Shown: one piece after another, positions 8,758 to 17,201 of the stretch | How the letters are laid out: each line of letters begins with the position of its first letter | How positions within the stretch are numbered: the first letter of the stretch is position 1 | Source: Gemmatimonadetes bacterium T265 | Lineage (GTDB): Bacteria; Gemmatimonadota; Gemmatimonadetes; Gemmatimonadales; Gemmatimonadaceae | Assembly (NCBI GenBank): GCA_019973575.1 | Contig: BPUI01000001.1 | Location: 1,376,342 to 1,440,341 of the forward strand | Length of the DNA stretch: 64,000 nucleotides | Direction: 5' to 3' | Notes under the pieces: generated by a model | Database searches by the model: none | Told to the model about the DNA's origin: nothing | Seen by the model: the letters and a program-made list of their open reading frames with translations, nothing else | Program-made: the position numbers and the translations under genes

Positions 8758-11700
8758 ATGACGCTGTCTCCCGCACTCCCGCCCGCGGCGACTCCCGCGG
8801 CCGCCCACGGGCCGTCCAACGTGCCGTCCAACGTGCCGGCGGCACTCTCGTCCTTCGTGGGACGCGTGCGCGAGGTCTCCGCCGTGCAGACCCTGCTCGG
8901 CGCGACGCGCCTGCTCACCGTGGTCGGCCCCGGGGGCGCGGGGAAGACGCGGCTCGCGCGCGAGGTCGCCGCGTCGGCGGCCAGCACCGTCGCACCCGAC
9001 GCCGACGGCGTCTGGTGGGTCGAGCTCGCCTCGATCGCCGCGGGGGGGAGCGCGGACGACGTGCTGCAGGCCGCCGGCGCGGCGGCCGGCGTGCCCCCGG
9101 CGACCGGCGGCGGCGGGCCGGGCGAGGCGCTCGAGGCCGCGCTCGCCGACGGGCGCGCGCTCGTCGTGCTCGACAACTGCGAGCACGTCGTCGACGCGAC
9201 CGCGCGCGTCGTCGAGCGGCTGCTGCGCGCCTGCCCGGGGCTGCGCGTGCTCGCGACCAGCCGCGAGGCGTTAGGCACCGAGGGCGAGGTCGCGTGGCAG
9301 CTCCCGCCCCTCGGGCGCCCGGCGCTCCGCCCCGCGGCCGGCGCGCCGGCCACCGCCGACGCGCTCGCCGGCTACGACGCCGTCACGCTCTTCGTCGACC
9401 GCGCGCGCGCCGCGAGCCCCGGCTTCGCCCTCACCGACGCGACCGCGCCGGCGGTCGCCGAGGTGTGCGCCCGGCTGGACGGGATGCCACTCGCCATCGA
9501 GCTCGCCGCGGCCGCGATCCCGACGTTAGGCGTCGACGGCGTGGCCGCGCGGCTCGGCGACGCGCTCGGGCTGCTCACGCGCGGGCGGCGCACGGCGCTG
9601 CCGCGGCACAAGACGTTGCGCGCGGTGCTCGACTGGAGCTACGCGCTGCTCGACCCCGCGGCCCAGGCGCTCCTCGCCCGCCTCTCGGTCTTCCGCGGCG
9701 CGTTCACCCTGGACGCGGCCGAAGCGGTCGGCGGGCAGGGGCCGGAGGGGGCCGACCTGCCGGGCGACGTGCCCGTGCTCGAAGCGTTCGGGCGGCTCGC
9801 CGAGCACTCGCTGATCGACGTACGCGAGCCGAGCGAGGCGAAGGTCGGGGGCGACGCCGAACCGGGCGGCGAGCCGCGCTACGCCCTCCTCGAAACTGTT
9901 CGCCAGTACGGCGCGGAGTGCCTGCGCGGCACGCCCGACGAGCCCGTCGCCCACCGCCGCCACGCCGCGTGGGTCGCCCAACTCGCCGAGGCCGCAGGGC
10001 CGGGGCTGTGGAGCCCCGCGCACCGGCGGACGGCCGAGCGCCTCCGCCCGCACCTCGACGACATCCGCGCCGCGCTGGCCTGGACCACCGCCCCCGAGCG
10101 CGCGCCCGACGACGTGCTCCTCGGCGCGCGCACCGCCGGCACGCTCGGCTTCTTCTGGAACACCAGCGTGCCGTGGGAGGAAGGGCGGCGCTGGGTGCGG
10201 CTCGCCTTCGAGGCGGGCGAACGCGCCGGACTCGGCGACCGGACGCGCCCCGTCGCCGTGCGCCTCGCGTTCGTCCCCGTGGTCGTCTTCGAGAGCGGCA
10301 TGGCGAGCCACATGGGCGATGCCGCGACCGCGCTCGCGACCGCCGACCGCTTGACCCCGCTGCTCGAGAGCATTGATGACGACCTCGCCGGGCTACGCGC
10401 GGCGGGCGACCCGCGGTGGACGCGCGAGCTCGCCGACTGGGACGAGGTCGTCGCGTGGGGGTACACGTCCCTGGGCGACCTGCGCGCCCAAGCGCTCGTG
10501 CAGCTGGACGAGTTTGACCCGGCGGCCGCGGCCGCGCACTCGCACGCCGCATTCGCGCGCGGGCGGACGCTGCGCAACGCGTGGCACGGCACCCTGCTCC
10601 GCGGCCGATACGCATCGGTGCTGAGCGCGCTCGGCCGCCACGCCGACGCGGCGGCGGAGTGGGAGGCGACGATCGCCGGCTTCCGCGCGCACGACGACCC
10701 GTGGATGCTCTCGTTCGCCCTGCAAGGCATGGCGGCCAACGCGCTCGCCCTCGGGGCTCACGGCGACGCCGCGCGGTACGCGGCCGAGGGCGCGGCCGTG
10801 CTGCGCGCGGACCCCGACCCGTGGTTCACGGCGCGCGCGCTCGACACGCTCGCCGCCGCGTGCGCGGCGGCGCAGGACGGCGGGCCCGTCGAGGCCCGCC
10901 TGCGCGCGGCCGCGCGGCTGCTCGGGGCGGCGGGGGCGTTGCGCCGCCGCTTCGGGCTGATCGTGATCGACCTCGACCGGGAGCACCACGCAGCGGCGCG
11001 GGCCGCGGTGGAGCGCGCGCTCGACCCGGACGCGTTCGCCGAGGAGCGCGCGGCCGGCGCGGCGCTCTCGCTCGACGCCATGATCGCGCTCGCAACAGAA
11101 GCGGCGGCGCTCGCTCCGCGCTCCCCCGCCCAGGCGCCCGCACCGCGCCCGGCGCCCGTCCGGCGCGTGGACGCGGCCCCCGCGCCGCGCGCGCTCCGCA
11201 TCGACGTGCTGGGCGGCTTCGCCGTGTGGCGTGACGGGCGCGCGCTCGCCGCCGACGACCTGCCGGGGGGCAAGGTGCGCGAGTTGCTGCTCTGGCTGCT
11301 GCTCCACCCGGGCGGGGGCACGAAGGAGGACGTCGGCCTCGCGCTCTGGCCCGACGCGTCGGCGTCGCAGCTGCGCTCGAGCTTCCACTTCACCCTGCAC
11401 CACCTGCGGCGCGCGTTAGGCGACCCGCGCTGGGTGACGTTCGCCGGCAACGCCTACGCGCTCGACCGCGCGCCGGCGGCGGCGGGCACGGACCCGGGCG
11501 GCGCGCTCGACGCGGACGTCGACGCGGTGCTCGCGGCGGCCGCCGCGCTCCGCGAGGGCGTGCGCCGCGCGGGGGCGCGCCCGGAGGCGCTGGCGCACGC
11601 CCTGGACGCGGTCGCGCTCGACGCCGCGCGTGCCGGGCTGGCGCGCTACCGCGGCCCGCTCGCGACGGCGACCGGGCCGGGCGCCGCGGCCGGCGACTGG

Positions 11701-12003
11701 GCCGTCGCGCACGCCGACCGGGTGCGAGGCGCGTGGGCCGACGGCACCGCGCTGCTCGGCGTCGTCGAGAGCGCGGCCGGGCGCCACGCCGACGCCGTGG
11801 CGGCCTTTGAGCGCGTGCTCGCCGCCGAGCCGCTCCGCGAGGGCGTGCACCGCGCGCTCATGCAGGCGTACGCGGCCGCGGGCGAGCCGGGGCGCGCGCT
11901 GGCGCACTACGACGCGCTCGCCGCGCTGCTGGCGCGCGAGGTGGGCGCGGCGCCCGCGCGCGAGACGCAGGCCCTCGCCGAGCGGCTGCGGCGCGGCGCG
12001 TAG
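8758..12003 (+). CDS. third STAND ATPase regulator with C-terminal SARP/BTAD module
   Basis: 1081 residues with the same layout as the gene at 3402. P-loop GPGGAGKT at 57-64, Walker B 'LVVLDNCEHVV', 'VLATSREAL', 'MPLAIELAA', 'LRAVLDWSYALL', a TPR-like centre, then a winged helix (VRELLLWLLLHPGGGTKEDV, ASQLRSSFHFTLHHLRR) and a C-terminal BTAD. It is clearly more diverged than the other two are from each other: no long blocks of nucleotide identity. The C-terminal hundred residues repeat the helix-turn pattern 'AAGRHADAVAAFERVLAAEPLREG' typical of BTAD. ATG 8758 sits just ahead of the conserved 'ALSSFVGR' start of the ATPase. Regulatory role inferred from family; ligand and targets unknown. Confidence 0.88.
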   Translation: MTLSPALPPAATPAAAHGPSNVPSNVPAALSSFVGRVREVSAVQTLLGATRLLTVVGPGGAGKTRLAREVAASAASTVAPDADGVWWVELASIAAGGSADDVLQAAGAAAGVPPATGGGGPGEALEAALADGRALVVLDNCEHVVDATARVVERLLRACPGLRVLATSREALGTEGEVAWQLPPLGRPALRPAAGAPATADALAGYDAVTLFVDRARAASPGFALTDATAPAVAEVCARLDGMPLAIELAAAAIPTLGVDGVAARLGDALGLLTRGRRTALPRHKTLRAVLDWSYALLDPAAQALLARLSVFRGAFTLDAAEAVGGQGPEGADLPGDVPVLEAFGRLAEHSLIDVREPSEAKVGGDAEPGGEPRYALLETVRQYGAECLRGTPDEPVAHRRHAAWVAQLAEAAGPGLWSPAHRRTAERLRPHLDDIRAALAWTTAPERAPDDVLLGARTAGTLGFFWNTSVPWEEGRRWVRLAFEAGERAGLGDRTRPVAVRLAFVPVVVFESGMASHMGDAATALATADRLTPLLESIDDDLAGLRAAGDPRWTRELADWDEVVAWGYTSLGDLRAQALVQLDEFDPAAAAAHSHAAFARGRTLRNAWHGTLLRGRYASVLSALGRHADAAAEWEATIAGFRAHDDPWMLSFALQGMAANALALGAHGDAARYAAEGAAVLRADPDPWFTARALDTLAAACAAAQDGGPVEARLRAAARLLGAAGALRRRFGLIVIDLDREHHAAARAAVERALDPDAFAEERAAGAALSLDAMIALATEAAALAPRSPAQAPAPRPAPVRRVDAAPAPRALRIDVLGGFAVWRDGRALAADDLPGGKVRELLLWLLLHPGGGTKEDVGLALWPDASASQLRSSFHFTLHHLRRALGDPRWVTFAGNAYALDRAPAAAGTDPGGALDADVDAVLAAAAALREGVRRAGARPEALAHALDAVALDAARAGLARYRGPLATATGPGAAAGDWAVAHADRVRGAWADGTALLGVVESAAGRHADAVAAFERVLAAEPLREGVHRALMQAYAAAGEPGRALAHYDALAALLAREVGAAPARETQALAERLRRGA

Positions 12004-12505
12004 CGCGGGTTTCGTCTGGTGGGTGCGTGCGCGCCGCGAGTGGGGCCGCAACCGGGAGCGCGTGCCCGCTGACCGCCATGCCGTCCACCCGGGCCGCCCG
12101 GAGGCGCGTCTAACGCTTCAGGAGTTAGTCGCCGGCCGCGACCGCGCCGCCCGGCTCGCCGCGCACCCGGGCTGACGCCTGCCGCGCGCCCATCGCGCCC
12201 GGCTCTCAAAGGGCAACGCTCGCCGCCACGGGGCGGGCCAGGCCGTGAGCGCGTCCGCGGCGACCGCGAAGGCCGAGTGCTGCACGCCCGCCGCGCCATG
12301 TCTGGGCACGAGGCCGCCGGGGGTGGGAGAGCGGCCCCGCAGCCGGGCTGCCGGTCGCGAGAGGTGTCGCCGCGTGAGGCGCCGCTAAGCGCGCGCCCAC
12401 ACTCGTAAGCGCCGGACCAAGCGGTGGGCGACAACGTCCGCGCACCGCGTTGAGCGCACCGCCGCGCCCGGCGACACCCATCGCCTTCGCCTTTCGGAGC
12501 CCGCC
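12004..12505. other. 502-bp gap with no convincing gene
   Basis: Between the third regulator and a lipoprotein gene. No open frame here has a plausible protein: the best, ending at 12175, is a short fragment I do not recognise. The right half (about 12375-12445) repeats words seen before other genes in this region: GCTAAGCGC, CCCACACTCGTAAGCG and GGACCAAGCGG. TCTAACG and GAGTTAG near 12110-12125 are relatives of the window heptamer. No repeat long enough to be a mobile element is visible. Confidence 0.5.
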
Positions 12506-13312
12506 ATGTTCCCACGCCCCCGCCGCCTCGTCCTCCCCGCCGTTCTCCTGACCGCCGCGCTCGCCGCCTGCGCCGCGGGCGATGCCTCCGGCGGCTCGCC
12601 GACCGGGCCGACCACCACGACGCCGTCCGACCCGAACCCGACCGCGGGCGTCGCGACGGGCACCGTCGTCGACACCAGGGGGCAGCCGCTGGCCGGCGTG
12701 CAGGTGATCGCGGACTACCTGCTCGCCGAGAACACGAATGCGATCGGCGCCACCGACGCGCAGGGCCGCTACTCGATCGACGTCGGCCAGCCGGCGGGCA
12801 CGTGGCACATGACCGCGCACCTCCGGCGCGAGTACCAAGGCGAGACGTTCGACCTGTACCTCGACCCCGACAGCGACGCCCCGTTCGCGGGCAACGCGGG
12901 CGTGGTCCGCAACTTCTGCTGGCGCCTCACGGGCCCGCGTGCCGACGGCCTCGGCTTCTACGGCGGCACCGTCCAGGTCAACGTCGACCGGCAGGGGTGG
13001 GCGGCGGACATCCACTCGCCCGACATCGAGTTCACCTTCGCGCCGGTCGGGCCGCTGATCGACGGCAGCACGGGGCGGACGCTCACGCTGCGCACGAGCC
13101 AGCAGGACGTCTACACGATCCGCGACGTGCCGATCGGCACGTACGCGATCACGGCGCGCTACGCCCCGGACGGACAGGCGCCGCGGCCGATGGTGCTCCG
13201 CTGGTACGGGCAGGGCACCTACGCGGACACGCTCACCTCGACGTGGCCGGTCCGGAACGCCACGCACTACCCGGACCTCCTCGACGTGCAGGTCGCCCCG
13301 GCCGGCGACTAA
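12506..13312 (+). CDS. lipoprotein with carboxypeptidase-regulatory-like domain
   Basis: 268 residues. The N-terminus is a lipoprotein signal peptide (RRLVLPAVLLTAALA followed by the lipobox-like AACAAG with Cys near residue 22), then a Thr/Pro/Ser linker. Residues about 48-110 form a carboxypeptidase-regulatory/transthyretin-like beta sandwich: 'GTVVDTRGQPLAGVQVIA' and 'ATDAQGRYSIDV'. A second such fold may follow ('VPIGTYAITARY' near 215-230). Expected to sit in the outer membrane or periplasm as a structural or binding protein. No enzymatic motif is visible. ATG 12506 gives a complete signal peptide. Confidence 0.75.
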   Translation: MFPRPRRLVLPAVLLTAALAACAAGDASGGSPTGPTTTTPSDPNPTAGVATGTVVDTRGQPLAGVQVIADYLLAENTNAIGATDAQGRYSIDVGQPAGTWHMTAHLRREYQGETFDLYLDPDSDAPFAGNAGVVRNFCWRLTGPRADGLGFYGGTVQVNVDRQGWAADIHSPDIEFTFAPVGPLIDGSTGRTLTLRTSQQDVYTIRDVPIGTYAITARYAPDGQAPRPMVLRWYGQGTYADTLTSTWPVRNATHYPDLLDVQVAPAGD

Positions 13313-13337
13313 CGGCAGCCCGACCCGCACATCCGCC

Positions 13338-14456
13338 GTGATCATGTCCTCCTTCCGTGCGCGGCACCGGTTGCCGTCGCGGGGTACCACGCGCCTCGGC
13401 GTGGCCGCCCTGATCGGGGCCGCGCTCCTGGGCGCGCGTGCGACGGCCGGCGCGGCCCGAGCTCTTCCGTGCGCGATGGGGCTGGCGGACGCCCGCTGGG
13501 TCGCGGCGGCGCTCGCCCATTGGCCGGTGGCCGTCCGTGACCTGCTGCGGCTACCGCCGGCGCCACTGCCCACGATAGTGACGTTCGACCGCCGGTGTGC
13601 GTTCATCGCCACGCCGCGTGCCGGCGGCGCGCGGGTGTGGCGCGGGACGCCGCACGGCGGCACGGTCACACTTCCGGACGGCAAGCGGATCCCGGCCGGT
13701 GTGACCTCGTTGGCCGCGCCCGCCGGGGACGCGTCGGGCCGTGCGGGCTATTTCGTCATGAGCCTCCCCTCGATGTGGCGCGCCGGGGGCGTGCGGAGCG
13801 GGCTTGGGCTTGAGCGCCTCATGGACGGCGTGCTCCTGCACGAGTTGATGCACACGCGCCAGTTCTACTTCGCGAACCCCGTGCTCGCCGACGTCACGCG
13901 GCGTTACGGGCTGTCGGAGGACTCGGTCGACGACGACGCGGTCCAGCGAGCGTACGAGAAGAACCCGGCCTACGTGGCGGATTACACGGCCGAGCGGGAC
14001 CTGCTGTTCGCGGCCGCGGCTGCCCCGGACACGGCGGAGGCCCGGCGCCTCGCGCGGGAGGCGCTCGCGCGGTTGCGCGCGCGCCGGGCACGGTGGTTCG
14101 TCGGGAACGCGGCACGGTGGGGGCCGGTCGACGAGATCTTCCTCACGATGGAAAGCCTTGGCCAGTGGGTAGCCTACACATGGTACACCACAACCGAGGA
14201 GCCGCACCTCACCCCGGACGCGGCGTTGCGCGAGGTACGCCGCGGCGGGCGGTACTGGACGCAGGACGAGGGGCTCGCGCTCTTCCTCGTAGTCGACCGG
14301 CTGGTGCCGGGCTGGCAACGCCTCGCCTTCGCGCCCGAGCCGGCGACCGCCGAAGCGCTGCTCGCGCGCGCGGGCGACGAGCCGGCGGCCGTCGACGACC
14401 GCTCGTCGACCGCCCGGAGACCGGGGGCGTCCTCCCCCTCGCGGCCGGCGCCGTGA
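13338..14456 (+). CDS. secreted HExxH protein, probable metallopeptidase-like
   Basis: 372 residues from GTG (an ATG two codons in is equally possible). A signal peptide with an AlaxAla-like end (RLGVAALIGAALLGARATAGAARA) is followed by a domain containing 'LLHELMHTRQF' near residue 172. That is the zinc-binding HExxH signature in a typical setting. A later Glu-rich segment (EIFLTMESLGQW) could provide a further ligand, but I cannot assign it. The last 30 or so residues are Ser/Arg/Pro-rich and overlap a relic of an ISAs1-type transposase read in another frame, so the native C-terminus was probably replaced when that element inserted. Enzyme activity is an inference from one motif only. Confidence 0.65.
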   Translation: MIMSSFRARHRLPSRGTTRLGVAALIGAALLGARATAGAARALPCAMGLADARWVAAALAHWPVAVRDLLRLPPAPLPTIVTFDRRCAFIATPRAGGARVWRGTPHGGTVTLPDGKRIPAGVTSLAAPAGDASGRAGYFVMSLPSMWRAGGVRSGLGLERLMDGVLLHELMHTRQFYFANPVLADVTRRYGLSEDSVDDDAVQRAYEKNPAYVADYTAERDLLFAAAAAPDTAEARRLAREALARLRARRARWFVGNAARWGPVDEIFLTMESLGQWVAYTWYTTTEEPHLTPDAALREVRRGGRYWTQDEGLALFLVVDRLVPGWQRLAFAPEPATAEALLARAGDEPAAVDDRSSTARRPGASSPSRPAP

Positions 14457-14575
14457 TGGTGGGCGCCAGGACGTTCGAGGACGTCGCCGTGTACGATCGC
14501 GTGGCAGCCGCCACTCGGCGTCTCGTACGAGCTGCCCGGCGGCATGCCGCCGCATGACACGTTCCGCCGCGCACC
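14399..14575 (+). pseudogene. relic of an ISAs1-family transposase N-terminus
   Basis: Two adjoining frames together resemble the start of ISAs1/H-repeat-associated transposases. From 14399 one frame reads 'GGVLPLAAGAVMVGARTFEDV' (compare the family's 'LAAVLALAVVAVLAGARSF' style helix). After a frameshift around 14514 the next reads 'ELPGGMPPHDTFRR', matching the characteristic 'LPHGIPSHDTF' element. Beyond 14575 the resemblance stops. No catalytic DDE region or terminal inverted repeat survives. It overlaps the 3' end of the HExxH gene. Confidence 0.5.
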
Positions 14576-14724
14576 GACCGCGCCGACGAGCTGCGGCAGA
14601 CACACGCACCCTTACGGCCGTCGCAGGTCGGCGGTGCCAGTGCTCGCCGTCCATTCCACCGGCCCGACCCCGCCGGGGCCGCCTTGGCGCGCAAGAGCGC
14701 GGCCGAGAACGCTCTGCGGCGGCG

Positions 14725-14805
14725 CGCGGCATGGGCGGCGACCTCATCGCCGAGCGCGCGCCGGGCGTCGGCAGCACGTTCACGCTGACGCCGCCAACCG
14801 CCTAA
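14725..14805 (+). pseudogene. relic of a histidine kinase C-terminus
   Basis: The last 27 codons before the TAA at 14803-14805 read 'RGMGGDLIAERAPGVGSTF' and 'TLTPPTA', the classic end of a HATPase_c domain (after the G2 box: 'GG-x-GSTF-x-L-x-LP'). Nothing upstream in this frame belongs to a kinase, so only a stump remains. A similar sequence, 'ARGMGGDVTLATSAEGHGS', ends the intact kinase at 59072, which may be a distant relative. Confidence 0.5.
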
Positions 14806-15108
14806 CGGGTGGGTGCTGCCGGCGCGTCCGGATTGGGTGGGGGCGTCGGCCCGCTCCGGCCAGATGCCCGACGGGTCGATTTTGAGTCGTTGGGCAGCGA
14901 CGTACCAGAACTCGTCCTGGTCTCAACGGGTCAGTGCACCACCCGCTTCCCGTTCGCCCCGCGATTCGGTGCCGGTCGTGGCCTCGCGCGGGATCGCGAC
15001 CCGGTGGGCCGCCGCGACGCGAGCCGCGGCCGGCGCACGCGCCGGTGCGAGGGTCGTGGAACGCCCGTTGCCCTGGAGTGCGGCGCCACCCTGCACAGGA
15101 GACCGTCG
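14806..15108. other. 303-bp gap with decayed coding traces
   Basis: No intact gene. On the minus strand, 14850-14925 reads 'DQDEFWYVAAQRLKIDPSGI', a protein-like stretch with an unusually low GC content for this window, interrupted by a stop immediately upstream. I do not recognise its family. With the transposase and kinase relics to its left it suggests a small graveyard of transferred or deleted genes. A good ribosome-binding site (AGGAG near 15098) closes the gap. Confidence 0.4.
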
Positions 15109-15303
15109 ATGCTCAGCTTCGTCGCCAACGCGCTCATCACGCCGGCCGTCGCGCGCCGGCTCGCCCGCGTGATCCCGAATCCGTTCGTCCGCACCCTCGC
15201 CGTCGCGGCCGTCGGCTACGGCATCAACCGCCTCGTCGCGAACCGGTCGGCCGCGCGCGCCGTCGCCGCCCCGGGCCGCGCCGGGTATCTCGCCGCATCC
15301 TGA
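15109..15303 (+). CDS. small hypothetical protein, 64 residues
   Basis: Start ATG is preceded at 7 nt by CAGGAGA, the best Shine-Dalgarno sequence in this area, which is the main support for the gene. The product is cationic and amphipathic: 'FVANALITPAVARRLARVIP' then 'FVRTLAVAAVGYGINRLVAN' with a possible single membrane-associated helix. It ends inside an 18-bp inverted repeat. No family recognised. It is isolated after a run of gene relics. Confidence 0.5.
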   Translation: MLSFVANALITPAVARRLARVIPNPFVRTLAVAAVGYGINRLVANRSAARAVAAPGRAGYLAAS

Positions 15304-15326
15304 CGCGACGAGATACCCGGCGCGGC
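15275..15326. terminator. 18-bp perfect inverted repeat between convergent genes
   Basis: 15275-15292 and 15309-15326 are perfect reverse complements with a 16-nt loop that contains the stop codon of the small gene. It stands between two convergent genes, which suits a bidirectional transcription end, although neither side has a T-run. Confidence 0.5.
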
Positions 15327-15346
15327 GTAGCGCTGGGCGAGGCGCG

Positions 15347-16171
15347 TTACGGCGCTCCGCCCAGCGCCTGCCGTACGGCAGGGGCGAGCGCGGCATTCGT
15401 CGCGACCGCACTGCCGCCGAACGCCGTGCGGACGCCTTCCCAACTCGTGAACACGCCGCCTGCCTCCTCGACGACAGGCAGCAGCGCCGCCGTGTCCCAA
15501 TCGCCGACGACGGCGTCGACCATCGCCTCCGCGCGCCCGGTCGCGACGAGCAGGTAGCCGTAACAATCCCCCCACGATCGCGACAGCCCGGCGCCGTCCT
15601 CGAGCTGCCGCCATGCCCCGCGTCGGTCGGGGCGGTGTGAGAACTTCGGGTCCGTGGTGCAAACGGTCGCCTGCGCGAGCGTCGCGACGTCGGAGACGCG
15701 TGCCCGCGCCCCGTTCCACCAACACCCCTCGCCCGGCGCAGCCGCGACGAGCTCGCCGACCGCCGGGAAGTACGCGGCCCCGGCCAACACCTCGCCGAAC
15801 GCGCCGTCCGCGCCCTGCGCGACGCAGGCCACGAGCGTGCCCCAGAGCGGCACGCCGCGGACGAAGGTTTTCGTCCCGTCGATCGGGTCGAGCACCCAGC
15901 ACCGCGCCGCGCCGCGCCCCGCGCGCCCGAACTCCTCGCCCAGGATCCCGTCCGCCGGGTAGCGCGCCGCGAGCCACGCCCGCGCGGCCTGCTCCGCCGA
16001 CCGGTCCGCGATCGTCACCGGCGAGCCGTCGCCCTTGGTCTCGACCTCGAGCGCGCCGCCGGCCGGGCCGGCGCGGAAGTGCCGGAGCGCGACGTCCCCC
16101 GCCACCCGGGCGACGTCGGCGGCGGCGTGGAGCAGCAGGGCGGGGCGGTCGGGAAGGCGGCCGGCAGACAT
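15347..16171 (-). CDS. hisN: histidinol-phosphatase, inositol-monophosphatase family
   Basis: 274 residues. Inositol-monophosphatase fold with the metal-binding motifs in order: 'GEEFG' (Glu of motif A), 'WVLDPIDGTKTFVRG' (motif B, Asp-Pro-Ile-Asp-Gly-Thr) and 'VGDWDTAALLPVVEEAGG' (C-terminal WD motif). The 'KTFVRGVPLWGTLVA' version is the one seen in HisN-type histidinol-phosphatases rather than true inositol phosphatases. It would remove phosphate from L-histidinol phosphate, the step before HisD. The hisB in the operon to the right encodes only the dehydratase, so a separate phosphatase is required, and this gene fills the gap. It lies on the same strand, 1.0 kb downstream of the operon's last gene, separated by a divergent ROK gene. 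Confidence 0.85.
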   Translation of the reverse strand: MSAGRLPDRPALLLHAAADVARVAGDVALRHFRAGPAGGALEVETKGDGSPVTIADRSAEQAARAWLAARYPADGILGEEFGRAGRGAARCWVLDPIDGTKTFVRGVPLWGTLVACVAQGADGAFGEVLAGAAYFPAVGELVAAAPGEGCWWNGARARVSDVATLAQATVCTTDPKFSHRPDRRGAWRQLEDGAGLSRSWGDCYGYLLVATGRAEAMVDAVVGDWDTAALLPVVEEAGGVFTSWEGVRTAFGGSAVATNAALAPAVRQALGGAP

Positions 16172-16288
16172 GTCGCAAGTATGTATGTGGTCACCGTCTT
16201 GCGCAGTGTCGCGCGCCGACGATCTTCGGCCGGTGCACACCCGGCCGCCCCGGTCGTGGCGCGGGCCCCACCAGCACTTCTTCGTCGA

Positions 16289-17155
16289 ATGCGCATCCTC
16301 GTCCTCGATGTCGGCGGCACCCACGTCAAGGCGCTCGTCCTCAGCGGCCCGGACGCCGACGGCCCCATCGGAGACCCCGACGCGCAGCGCACGCCGCACA
16401 GCCGCGCCCCCGCCCCGACCGCGGCCGCCGCGCCGGGCCAGTTCGAGCCGGCCGGCGACACCCCGGCCGACCCGACGAACGGCCCGACGGCCATCCCGAC
16501 CCCGGCCCGCATCGACTCCGGCCCCACGCTCACCGCCGCCGACATGGTGGCCGGGGTCAAGGCCGCGACGGCCGATTGGACGTACGACGCCGTGTCGATC
16601 GGCTACCCGGGCCCGGTCGTCGACGGCCGCCCGGCCGTCGAGCCGCACAACCTCGGCTCGGGCTGGGTCGGCTTCGACTTCGCGGGCGCCTTCGGCCACC
16701 CGGTCCGCGTCATCAACGACGCCGCCATGCAGGCCCTCGGCGGCTACCGCGGCGGCCGCATGCTCTTCCTCGGACTCGGCACCGGGCTCGGCTCCGCCCT
16801 CGTCATCTCGGGCCACCTCCAGCCGCTCGAACTCGCGCACCTCCCCTACAAGCGCGGCCGCAGCTTCGAGGAATACGTCGGCGAGGCGGCCCGCGAACGC
16901 GACGGTGGCCACCGCTGGCGCCGGAACGTGATCGACGTCGTCTCGCGCCTCCACGCGGGCATGCAGGTCGACTCCGTCCTCCTCGGCGGCGGCAACGCCC
17001 GGCGGCTCGAAAAGGTGCTCGGCAAACTGCCCCCGTTCACCCGGCTCGGCTCGAACGCCGACGCGCTGCGGGGTGGCGTGCGGCTCTGGGTAGGGCCGAG
17101 CGACCGGGCGGAGGTCGAGCTGTCGATGGGGGCGGAAGAAGCGGCGGCGCGGTAG
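16289..17155 (+). CDS. ROK-family sugar kinase, polyphosphate-glucokinase-like
   Basis: 288 residues. 'ILVLDVGGTHVKALVLSG' is the phosphate-binding loop of the ROK/hexokinase fold, 'VSIGYPGPVVDG' and 'VINDAAMQALGGY' are the sugar/catalytic-Asp segments and 'LFLGLGTGLGSALV' is the second nucleotide loop. The order and the short C-terminal domain resemble bacterial polyphosphate/ATP glucokinases. Between the first loop and the next helix there is a Pro/Ala/Thr-rich insertion of about 40 residues (roughly 27-72) that such enzymes lack. ATG 16289 directly precedes the first loop. Divergent from hisN; substrate and phosphate donor not provable from sequence. Confidence 0.75.
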   Translation: MRILVLDVGGTHVKALVLSGPDADGPIGDPDAQRTPHSRAPAPTAAAAPGQFEPAGDTPADPTNGPTAIPTPARIDSGPTLTAADMVAGVKAATADWTYDAVSIGYPGPVVDGRPAVEPHNLGSGWVGFDFAGAFGHPVRVINDAAMQALGGYRGGRMLFLGLGTGLGSALVISGHLQPLELAHLPYKRGRSFEEYVGEAARERDGGHRWRRNVIDVVSRLHAGMQVDSVLLGGGNARRLEKVLGKLPPFTRLGSNADALRGGVRLWVGPSDRAEVELSMGAEEAAAR

Positions 17156-17201
17156 GACGCGGTAGGGATGGACGTCTCCGGTCTGGAGACGGTCTCCTGC
17201 G

